From assembly GCF_003095395.1 (NCBI RefSeq), contig NZ_QEIJ01000008.1, positions 86,020 through 150,019 of the forward strand: a stretch of 64,000 nt of DNA. The letters run 5' to 3'. The notes beneath the pieces were generated by a model. That model was not told the origin of the DNA, did not search any database, and was given only the letters and a program-made list of their open reading frames with translations. The stretch is from Microbacterium sp. Gd 4-13. Its GTDB lineage: Bacteria > Actinomycetota > Actinomycetes > Actinomycetales > Microbacteriaceae. Positions 37,566 to 45,049 of this stretch are shown in pieces (position 1 is the first letter of the stretch; every line of letters starts with the position of its first letter). A program made the position numbers and the translations under genes.

Positions 37566-39467
37566 ATGAGCCAGACCGTTCCTGCGACCACCGATCAGAG
37601 CACCACCGCCGGAGACGACACCTCTCCTACCGCGGTCGAGCTGGCGAACAAGGATCTCGTGGTCCTCGTCGAGCGCACGAAGGGCTTCACATCCGTCGCG
37701 GGGCGGGAGGACCTGGCCGAACGCCTCGACCAGACCCGCGCCCGCCTTCTCGACCCCCAGGTGCGGGTCGTCATCGTGGGCCAGTTCAAGCAGGGCAAGA
37801 GCAAGCTCGTCAACGCGCTCGTGAACGCGCCGGCCTGTCCCGTCGACGACGACGTCGCCACCAGCGTTCCGACGTACGTCTCCTACGCAGACGTGGCTTC
37901 GGCCGTCGTCCTCACGCGCGACGACAGCGGGGTCGAGCCCCGGGTGGAACGTACGACCATCCCGCTCACCGATCTCGCCGAGTACGTCTCGGAACGCGGC
38001 AACCCGAACAACGCCCGCGACATCCTCGCCGCCGAGGTGATGCTCCCGCGCGAGATCCTCCGCGGCGGGCTCAAGCTCATCGACTCGCCCGGCGTCGGCG
38101 GAATCGAATCGACCCGCTCGGTGAGCACTCTGGCCGCCCTGTCGACCGCGCACGCCGTGCTGCTGGTCTCCGACGCGTCGCAGGAGTACACCGAGCCCGA
38201 GGTGCAGTTCCTCAAGCACGCTCTGCGGGTGTCCCCGAACGTGGCCGCCGTGCTCTCCAAGACCGACGTGTACCCCGAGTGGCGCCAGATCGAGCGCATC
38301 GACCGATCGCACCTCGGTGCTGTCGGCAAGATCCCGATCTTCGCCGTCTCGAGCGATCTGCGCCTGACCGCGGCCGACGAGCAGGACCGGGAGCTCAATG
38401 AGGAGTCGGGGTTCCCGGCTCTCGTGACACATCTTCGTCGCGACGTGCTCGGCAAGGCCGAGGCGCTGCACCAGCGCGCGGCGATGCACGACCTCATGTC
38501 GGTCACCGACCAGCTCTCGCTCAGCGTCAAGACGGAGCTGAACGCGCTGCTGCACCCCGAAGACACCCCGCAGATGATCGCCCGTCTCGACGAGGCCAAG
38601 GCGCGGGCCGACGAGTTCCGCGGGCGTTCCTCCCGGTGGCAGGTCGCACTCGGCGACGGTATCGCCGATCTCATCTCCGACACCGAGCACGACCTCCGCG
38701 ACCGACTCCGCAAAGTCCAGCGCGAGGCCGAGGCGTCGATCGATGAGGGCGACCCCGGTCCGATCTGGGACCAGATCACCGAGTGGCTCGACCAGCGTGT
38801 CTCCGCCGCCGTGTCGGAGACGTTCGTCTGGACGAACGAGCGCTCCCAGTGGCTCGCGGAGCGGGTCGCCGAGGAGTTCATCACCGAGGAGGCGGGCATC
38901 CCCCTCATCCGCGTCGGCGACACCGACGGTCTGCTCGATCCCGTCGAAGACATGCAGGGCATCCAGGAGGGTCGCCTCGGCGCTGCTGAGAAGATCTACA
39001 TCGGCGTCCGCGGTTCCTACGGTGGCGTGCTGATGGCGGGTCTCGCGACCAGCCTCGTCGGACTGTCGCTGCTCAACCCGATCTCGTTGCTGGTCGGTGT
39101 CGTGGTCGGACGCCGCGCATATAAAGAGGACATGTCGAACCGCCTCAACCGCCGGCAGGCCGAGGCGAAGAACCTCGTGCGCCGTCACATCGAAGACGTC
39201 GTGTTCCAGGTGGGCAAGCAGCTCAGAGACCGCCTGAGGTCGGTGCAGCGCGCCGCCCGCGATCACTTCGGCGGTATCGCCGACGAGCTGCACCGCTCGC
39301 TCTCCGATTCCGTGCTCGTCGCCAAGCAGGCGGCGGTGACCTATCAGAGCGACCGCGACTCACGGGTGAAGCAGCTGGAGATGCATCTCAACCGCATCGA
39401 GGCCCTCCGCAAGGAGATCCCGGCCCTGGTCGCCGGCGAGAGCACCGCGAAGAAGTCCATCCGATGA
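37566..39467 (+). CDS. IniA-like dynamin-family GTPase
   Basis: A 633-residue bacterial dynamin-like protein, close in length to mycobacterial IniA. G1 is GQFKQGKS (residues 72-79), followed by NAPACPVDDDVATSVPT (switch I), G3 DSPG (173-176) and G4 SKTD (231-234). The middle is helical (neck/trunk). A hydrophobic paddle of two segments, GVLMAGLATSLVGLSLL and PISLLVGVVVG, lies near residues 485-520 and would insert in the membrane. The C-terminal coiled coil has a final basic KKSIR. Known IniA binds and severs membranes on GTP hydrolysis; I infer the same here. ATG 37566 has AAGGAG seven bases upstream. It overlaps the IniC-like gene by ATGA, so the two GTPases are made together. Confidence 0.9.
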   Translation: MSQTVPATTDQSTTAGDDTSPTAVELANKDLVVLVERTKGFTSVAGREDLAERLDQTRARLLDPQVRVVIVGQFKQGKSKLVNALVNAPACPVDDDVATSVPTYVSYADVASAVVLTRDDSGVEPRVERTTIPLTDLAEYVSERGNPNNARDILAAEVMLPREILRGGLKLIDSPGVGGIESTRSVSTLAALSTAHAVLLVSDASQEYTEPEVQFLKHALRVSPNVAAVLSKTDVYPEWRQIERIDRSHLGAVGKIPIFAVSSDLRLTAADEQDRELNEESGFPALVTHLRRDVLGKAEALHQRAAMHDLMSVTDQLSLSVKTELNALLHPEDTPQMIARLDEAKARADEFRGRSSRWQVALGDGIADLISDTEHDLRDRLRKVQREAEASIDEGDPGPIWDQITEWLDQRVSAAVSETFVWTNERSQWLAERVAEEFITEEAGIPLIRVGDTDGLLDPVEDMQGIQEGRLGAAEKIYIGVRGSYGGVLMAGLATSLVGLSLLNPISLLVGVVVGRRAYKEDMSNRLNRRQAEAKNLVRRHIEDVVFQVGKQLRDRLRSVQRAARDHFGGIADELHRSLSDSVLVAKQAAVTYQSDRDSRVKQLEMHLNRIEALRKEIPALVAGESTAKKSIR

Positions 39468-40987
39468 GTCGGGCGGGACTCGCCGACGCGGCGACCCTCG
39501 TAGAGGAGGCTCTCGAGCTCTACGCCGATGACCGCGTCGCGGTCGCGTCGCTCGAGCGGCACGCGCGCCGACTCCGTGAGCCGCTGCGGCTGGCCGTGGC
39601 GGGCATGGTCAAGGCGGGCAAGTCGACCGTGTTGAACGCCCTCATCGGTGAGCAGATCGCGCCCACTGACGCCGGTGAGTGCACCAAGATCGTCACCTGG
39701 TACCGCTATTCGGTCTCGGCGCGCATCACCGCCCACCTGAAGGGCGGAGGGGAGACGCGCTTGCCCGTCAAGCGCGCCGACGGTGCCCTGGTGATCGAAC
39801 TGGGCGCGTTGACGGCCGACCAGGTCGAGTGGATCGACGTCGCGTGGCCCTCCGAGAGCCTCCGCTCCCTCGTGATCATCGACACCCCCGGCATCGCCTC
39901 TCTGTCGCAGGACGTCTCCGCGCGCTCGCACGCGTTCCTCGCTCCCGACGATGCGCCGTCCGACGCCGACGCCATCCTCTACCTGCTGCGGCACATCCAC
40001 GCATCCGACATCGGATTCCTCGAGGCCTTCCGCGATAACGCGGCCGGTTCGTCGCAGACGGTGAACGCCGTCGCCCTGCTGTCGCGGGCCGACGAGATCG
40101 GCTCCGGTCGCATCGACTCGCTGCTGTCGGCCGCTCGCGTGGCCGACAGGTATCGACGCGACGGCGAGCTGCGGGCCCTCGCGCTCGGCTGCATCCCCGT
40201 GGCGGGTCTGCTCGCCGAGGGCGCGCGAGCGCTCCGAGAGAGCGAGTTCGCCGCGTTCCGTGAACTCGCGAGCCTCGACAGGGCCACGCGAGACCGGATG
40301 CTGGTGTCGGTCGATCGATTCACCCGACCCTCCACCGCGACAACCCTGTCGGTCGAGGAGCGCAAGCGCCTGCTCGCCCGCTTCGGCATCTTCGGCGTCC
40401 GCCTCGGTTCCGCGCTGGTGCGCGCGGGAGCATCCAGTTCGACCGACCTCGCCCACCGCCTCGTGCAGCAGAGCGGCTTGCTCGAGGTGCAGCAGTTCAT
40501 CGTCGAGCAGTTCCGCGCGCGGGCATCCGTGCTGAAGACGCGGGCCGTGCTGGCGGGTCTGGAAGACCTGCTGCGCGAGAAGCCCCGAGACGGCTCCGAA
40601 GACGTGCGTGCGGGCCTCGAGCGCCTGGTGGCGACGAACCACGAGCTGCGCGAACTGGTGCTGCTGTCGGAATTCCGAACGACGATCCCGCGGCTGGAGC
40701 CCGCAGATGCCGTCGAGGCCGAGCGCATCATCGGCGGCTCCGGCACGGCGGTCGCCGCGCGCCTCGGGCTCACCGACTCGGCGCGTACCGACGAGGTGCG
40801 CGAGACGCTCGCCTCTTCGCTGGCGAAGTGGCGGACCCTCAGCGAATCGCCGCTGAGTGATCGCGCCACGATCGAGATCTGCCGGGTGGTGATCCGCAGC
40901 CTCGAGGGGATCGCCTCACAGGTCGGAGCTGCTCCCGGAGCCGATCGGTCCACGGCGGACGTCGTGGCCGCGGGCAGTCCAGCGTAG
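39464..40987 (+). CDS. IniC-like dynamin-family GTPase
   Basis: A 507-residue dynamin-like GTPase. G1 is GMVKAGKST (47-55), TDAGECTK follows as switch I, G3 is DTPG, and SRADEI is the G4 region. Compared with IniA it lacks the long hydrophobic paddle, as does mycobacterial IniC. It probably works as the partner of the IniA-like protein, since the genes overlap by ATGA. The last 72 bases overlap, on the other strand, the end of the four-helix membrane-protein gene. The C-terminus is Ala/Gly-rich and poorly conserved. Confidence 0.88.
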   Translation: MSRAGLADAATLVEEALELYADDRVAVASLERHARRLREPLRLAVAGMVKAGKSTVLNALIGEQIAPTDAGECTKIVTWYRYSVSARITAHLKGGGETRLPVKRADGALVIELGALTADQVEWIDVAWPSESLRSLVIIDTPGIASLSQDVSARSHAFLAPDDAPSDADAILYLLRHIHASDIGFLEAFRDNAAGSSQTVNAVALLSRADEIGSGRIDSLLSAARVADRYRRDGELRALALGCIPVAGLLAEGARALRESEFAAFRELASLDRATRDRMLVSVDRFTRPSTATTLSVEERKRLLARFGIFGVRLGSALVRAGASSSTDLAHRLVQQSGLLEVQQFIVEQFRARASVLKTRAVLAGLEDLLREKPRDGSEDVRAGLERLVATNHELRELVLLSEFRTTIPRLEPADAVEAERIIGGSGTAVAARLGLTDSARTDEVRETLASSLAKWRTLSESPLSDRATIEICRVVIRSLEGIASQVGAAPGADRSTADVVAAGSPA

Positions 40988-41608
40988 GGCCGGCGGGAAC
41001 AGCCCGATCAGCAGGCCCAGGAGGGCCAATCCGAGCTGGATGAGCATGATCCGCTCCAGCGGAATGCCCCGATCGCCGACGGCGAGCAGTTCGCGCGCGA
41101 TGAGCACGACTCCCGCCTGCGTCAGCAGGACACCGAACTGCCACCACCGCACGTTCGGGCGGCGGTTGGAGAACGACACCTGCAGCATGATCTGGATGAA
41201 CAGCAGCAGCACCTGCATGCCGAAGAGCACCCAGAAGATGATGTCGGCCGCGGCGGTGTAGGTCTCGTCGGCTCGCGTCGCATCGACGGCCTTCACGATG
41301 TCGATGATCGCGGGCAGCTGCGCCTCGCGGATGATGAACATGTAGACGACGACCACGGCGCCCACCGCCATGCTCAAGATCCAGGCGACCTGACTCAGAC
41401 CGACGGTGAAGGGGAGAGGGAGCTTCACGATGACGGGCGCACCGGGCTTGTCGGCGACAGACGGTCGCGCGGGCGGCTTGCGCTCCTCGAAGTCGTCATC
41501 GTCGTCGGGATCGTTCCCGCGGCTCGCCGGAGTGTATGCCCGCGAACGCGCGAGGGCCCGGCCCGCAGAATCATCGGATCTGCGGGCCAGGCCGTCGGAC
41601 GGTGTCAT
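40916..41608 (-). CDS. four-helix membrane protein of the ini-like locus
   Basis: A 230-residue protein. The first 65 residues are polar with a DDDDDFEER acidic patch and a Pro-rich stretch, presumably cytoplasmic. Four helices follow: VAWILSMAVGAVVVVYMFII, IIFWVLFGMQVLLLFIQIML, FGVLLTQAGVVLIARELL and IMLIQLGLALLGLLIGLF. I do not recognise the family. Its ATG starts three bases after the IniB stop, so it is coupled to IniB. Its 3' end overlaps the IniC-like gene by 72 bases, tail to tail. A membrane anchor or channel partner for the IniB protein is a reasonable guess. Confidence 0.82.
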   Translation of the reverse strand: MTPSDGLARRSDDSAGRALARSRAYTPASRGNDPDDDDDFEERKPPARPSVADKPGAPVIVKLPLPFTVGLSQVAWILSMAVGAVVVVYMFIIREAQLPAIIDIVKAVDATRADETYTAAADIIFWVLFGMQVLLLFIQIMLQVSFSNRRPNVRWWQFGVLLTQAGVVLIARELLAVGDRGIPLERIMLIQLGLALLGLLIGLFPPALRWTARGHDVRRGPIGSGSSSDL

Positions 41609-41611
41609 CGA

Positions 41612-42355
41612 CTAGAAGGTGTCGTCTGCCGACGAGTCGTCCACGATGACCGTGTCGGTCGAGTCGAAAACGGCGTCGCTGTTGACGGTCGTGTCGACGT
41701 CGGTCGTCTCGGTGCTCGTGTCGTTCAGCGAGTTGTCGACGTCGACGGTGGTCGAGCTGTCGTTCGCCGAACCGTCGAGGGCGACGTCGGTGGAGTTGTC
41801 CGTCGTCGTCGACGCATCCGTGGCTTCGTTGTACGAGTCATCGATGTCGGTGACGTCGGTGTCGTTGCCGACGTTCGCGTCGCCGCCGGCGTTGATGGTG
41901 GTCGAGTTGTCCTGCGTCTTGTCGATGGCGATGTCATCGCCCGCAGCCATCGAGCCGTCGCCCGAAGCGACGTTGGCCTCGTTGTCGAAGAGCTGGTTCA
42001 CATCGCCCTCGGCCCAGATGTTCTGGTTGACCGACTGGTCGATGATCGTGTCGCGGTCGTCGATCGACGTGAACTGGTTGGTGATGTTCTTGATCTCGCG
42101 CACCACGGGGTTGTCCGGCGTGTGGTGCTCGGGGGTCGGCGCGGGAGTCGGCTTCGGCGAGGGGATGACGTCGTGACGCTCCACCAGCACGGGGGCGACC
42201 GAGCACACATCTGCGTGGCTGACGGAACTGAGCCCACGCGAGGCCAGCATCCCATCGGGATCCTCCTCGAACTCTGCGGCGGCCTCAGGGTCGCGCAGAA
42301 GGCTCAGGATGAATTCGATCAGCGCGTCGGCGACACTGGCCAGGGTTACGCTCAT
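41612..42355 (-). CDS. IniB N-terminal-domain protein
   Basis: A 247-residue protein. Residues 1-62 match the IniB N-terminal domain (LASVADALIEFILSLLRDP, EFEEDPDGMLASRGLS, HADVCSVAPVL). A Pro-rich linker (PSPKPTPAPTPEHHTP) leads to about 103-168, the core shared with proteins A and B (TIIDQSVNQNI, AEGDVNQLFDN, VASGDGSMAAGDDI, STTINAGGDANVGN). The rest is Asp/Ser/Thr-rich and ends TDTVIVDDSSADDTF. In mycobacteria IniB is the first gene of the isoniazid-inducible iniBAC operon; its molecular role is unresolved. AAGGAG precedes ATG 42355. It is coupled to the membrane-protein gene and probably has its own promoter behind the regulator gene. Confidence 0.9.
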   Translation of the reverse strand: MSVTLASVADALIEFILSLLRDPEAAAEFEEDPDGMLASRGLSSVSHADVCSVAPVLVERHDVIPSPKPTPAPTPEHHTPDNPVVREIKNITNQFTSIDDRDTIIDQSVNQNIWAEGDVNQLFDNEANVASGDGSMAAGDDIAIDKTQDNSTTINAGGDANVGNDTDVTDIDDSYNEATDASTTTDNSTDVALDGSANDSSTTVDVDNSLNDTSTETTDVDTTVNSDAVFDSTDTVIVDDSSADDTF

Positions 42356-42439
42356 GCTCGGCTCCTTATGAAGATCTTTGTATTCGAACAGTACGACCGG
42401 CGCGCGATTCGCGCGTCGGGGTTACCCCCGAAGTGGTGA

Positions 42440-42457
42440 GAACCCCAGTAGGGGTTC
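42440..42457. promoter_or_regulatory. candidate operator upstream of the IniB gene (18-bp palindrome)
   Basis: GAACCCC, AGTA, GGGGTTC: perfectly symmetrical and 85 bases before the IniB start. Neighbouring sequences CGGGG-TTA-CCCCCG (42417-42430) and a run of GGGG (42461-42475) continue the theme. A similar C4/G4 palindrome is upstream of protein A. Confidence 0.5.
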
Positions 42458-42509
42458 CGGGGGGAAGCTAGGGGAACGGCATGACGAGCCCGCTTCGCAG
42501 CGACGCGGT

Positions 42510-45026
42510 TCACGCGGAGACTCGTTCGCGCGCGGAGGAATCCTCCGCGGTGAGAGCCGCACGCAGCTTCGCGATCAGGTCGGAACGGGTCGTCGCCCCC
42601 AGCCGCCGGCGGATGCGGGCGATGTGGTGCTCAGCCGTTCGAGGCGAGATGAAGATCGATTCGCCGATCTCCACATACGTCTTGCCCTGCAGCACGAGCT
42701 CGGCGACCTCGCGCTCCCGCGGGCTCAGCGATGCGCCGTGCGCTGCGGGGGGAGTGGAGGAAGGCTGATCCGTCGACTCGGCGGGTGCGGCAGCGGGGCG
42801 CGACTCCTCGCGGGGGTGCAACTGCCGCGCACACGCCAGGAGGCGTGAGATCGCCCGTTTGTCGTCGGTACGGCCTGCCGCGTGTCCGGCCAGCCGTGCT
42901 CCGTCCCACGCGAGTCCGACGGATGCGAGCCCGAGAGCGGCAGCCTCGACCACGTCGGGGTCGACCTTGCCGGCAAGGACAGCCGTCCACACCCTTCCGG
43001 CCTGCGCCATCTGCGCGGCGAGCGCGTTGGTCCCCGCCGCTTCGACGAGTGCGCGAGCGTGAGGACGTAGGTCGTCGGGCTGGCCACGGAGGATGCCGCG
43101 CTGGATGCCGGTCCAGTGCAGTGGCACGCCCCAGACGCTGCCCTTGCTCAGCCGGGCGACGCTCTCGAGCGCTCGCTGGAAGTGGGGATCCATGCGCGCC
43201 TCGTCGCCGACGCGTACCGCCGCCAGCACGAACTCGCCCAGGGGCAGGATGCTGAAGACGTCGAACTGCGACCGCATCACGTTCGAGCGCGCGCGTCGCC
43301 ACTGCGCGGTCAGCTCCCCCAGGTCTCCGTAGCGACGGGCGATGGCCACCGACAGTGCGCTCGCGAGCGTCGCGTCGCGCGGTGAGAGCGGGCGAGGGGC
43401 CGCCAAGGCCTGCGCCAGCGCGGCCTCGGCGTCGACGCGGTGTTCGCACTGCAGCGACACCCACGAGCTCCACAGGAGCAGACGCGGACGCGCCCACGGT
43501 CCGCCGTGGCCGCGAGCGACCGCGTCGGCGATGACGGAGTGCGCGACATCGAGCTCGCCGATATTCAGCGCCATCAGCGTCGCGATGACGGCGGGGAGCT
43601 CCCCGATCGGCGCCGCCGTTCCGGATGCGGAGTACACCTCCGCGGCGCGTACGAGGTCGACGAGTGCGTACTGCGCCGATGCGGTGGTGCTCTCCTGGAC
43701 TCCGCGTGCCATCAGGTCGAGAGAGACGGAGAGCGTGGACGGCATCGTCGGCGCTCCATCGTGCACCTTCTTCGCGTCGTCGAGCGCGACCGGGTCGCCC
43801 GCGGCCAGAGCGACGGTCGCGGCCCGGGCCGCCGAGTCGCTTCCGAGGCGGCCCGAGGCGCGGTAGACGGCGGCCGCCGATTCGACGTCTCCGCGAGCGG
43901 CCCAGATCGACGCCGACAGATCGATGGCGCGATCGCGATCGGGGTGGGCGGTGTCGAGGTCGATTCCCTCCAACAGCGCCGCCGCCGTGTCGATGTCGCC
44001 GGCGACCCACGCGGCCGATGCCTCGCGGATGCGAACGGACAGGGGATCGGCGCCGGCACTGCCGGCCCGGCGGAAGAGCTCGGCCGCGGCGGCGGGATCG
44101 CGCGAGAGACTGGCGTCGCCCTCTCGCAGCAGCATCGCGGCGATCCGGTCGTCGCTGATCCCGTCGACGATCCCGTCTTCGAGATCCGATGCGGTGGGAG
44201 TCGATGCCACGTACAGGTCGACGATGCGAGCGATGGGCAGCGTCGCGCGCACCGCATCGGTCACCAGAGGGACGGGCCTGCCGTTGCGCTGCAGCATCCC
44301 TTCGCTGTATCCCGCGAAGAGGAGATCCTCCGACGCCGTCGCCGCGGAGGACGGCGACAGGCTGACGGCGACGACGGCCTCGGCGACCGCTTCGTCGATG
44401 CCCGCGAGTCGGTGGGCGATGACGTCCTGCAGATCGCCGGTGATGTGTCCGTGGTCGCCCGCGCCGCCGCAGGACGTGTCATGCACGCGGATCGCCTCGG
44501 CGACGAGCCACGGCGTACCGGCCGTGAGCGCGAGAATCGCCGCGACGCAGACGTCGCCGAGATCCGGCAGGTCTGCCAGGTCGTGGTGACTCAGGTGCCT
44601 GAGGACGACAGCGGGATGCGCGCGCTCGATCGTGTCGGCGAGCTGTCGCATCGCGGCGGTGCGCGGCCAGGGTCGCGAGGCGACGATGATCTGCGCCGAC
44701 GGGTCGGCCAGCCAGTCGATCAGCGAGGTGAGCCGGCGCTCGTCGAGCCGGTGGGCGTCATCGAGGAAGACCACATCGGTGCCGTCGAGGTCGGCGGTAT
44801 CGGAGTTCGTGCGCAGAAGGGTCGATGTCACCCCGCGGTCGGTCAACCGCCGTCGGGCGTGGCGGAGCAGCAGCGTCTTGCCCGAGCCGGCTGGACCGGT
44901 GATGATCGCCCGGCGCGGTTCGTCGCCGGAATCGATCAGCGCATCGAGCTGCTGGCGCGCCGCACGGCCCCACACGGGGTCTGCGGATCCGAGCGTTGCG
45001 AGGTCGAAAGGGCGTGACTGTGTCAT
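42510..45026 (-). CDS. IniR-like signal-transduction ATPase with LuxR-type DNA-binding domain
   Basis: An 838-residue regulator. At the N-terminus an AAA/STAND-like ATPase has Walker A GPAGSGKT (44-51) and Walker B VVFLDDAH (85-92). The middle 600 residues are helical repeats (TPR-like, Ala-rich). Residues about 767-838 are the LuxR helix-turn-helix: LSPREREVAELVLQGKTY, then SPRTAEHHIARIRRRLG. The layout and length match IniR (Rv0339c in Mycobacterium tuberculosis), which controls iniBAC, as well as MalT/LAL regulators in general. It directly follows the Hsp70-like gene. ATG 45026 with GGGGGA upstream is preferred over ATG 45044. Its neighbours make an IniR-type role likely, but the signal is unknown. 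Confidence 0.88.
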   Translation of the reverse strand: MTQSRPFDLATLGSADPVWGRAARQQLDALIDSGDEPRRAIITGPAGSGKTLLLRHARRRLTDRGVTSTLLRTNSDTADLDGTDVVFLDDAHRLDERRLTSLIDWLADPSAQIIVASRPWPRTAAMRQLADTIERAHPAVVLRHLSHHDLADLPDLGDVCVAAILALTAGTPWLVAEAIRVHDTSCGGAGDHGHITGDLQDVIAHRLAGIDEAVAEAVVAVSLSPSSAATASEDLLFAGYSEGMLQRNGRPVPLVTDAVRATLPIARIVDLYVASTPTASDLEDGIVDGISDDRIAAMLLREGDASLSRDPAAAAELFRRAGSAGADPLSVRIREASAAWVAGDIDTAAALLEGIDLDTAHPDRDRAIDLSASIWAARGDVESAAAVYRASGRLGSDSAARAATVALAAGDPVALDDAKKVHDGAPTMPSTLSVSLDLMARGVQESTTASAQYALVDLVRAAEVYSASGTAAPIGELPAVIATLMALNIGELDVAHSVIADAVARGHGGPWARPRLLLWSSWVSLQCEHRVDAEAALAQALAAPRPLSPRDATLASALSVAIARRYGDLGELTAQWRRARSNVMRSQFDVFSILPLGEFVLAAVRVGDEARMDPHFQRALESVARLSKGSVWGVPLHWTGIQRGILRGQPDDLRPHARALVEAAGTNALAAQMAQAGRVWTAVLAGKVDPDVVEAAALGLASVGLAWDGARLAGHAAGRTDDKRAISRLLACARQLHPREESRPAAAPAESTDQPSSTPPAAHGASLSPREREVAELVLQGKTYVEIGESIFISPRTAEHHIARIRRRLGATTRSDLIAKLRAALTAEDSSARERVSA

Positions 45027-45049
45027 GACGTTTCCCCCAGTCATTCGCG

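Noticed and set aside
39344..40953. Long Arg/Glu/Ser-rich frames on the minus strand over the dynamin genes
   Set aside because: They lack start signals and domains; the plus-strand frames have all GTPase motifs.
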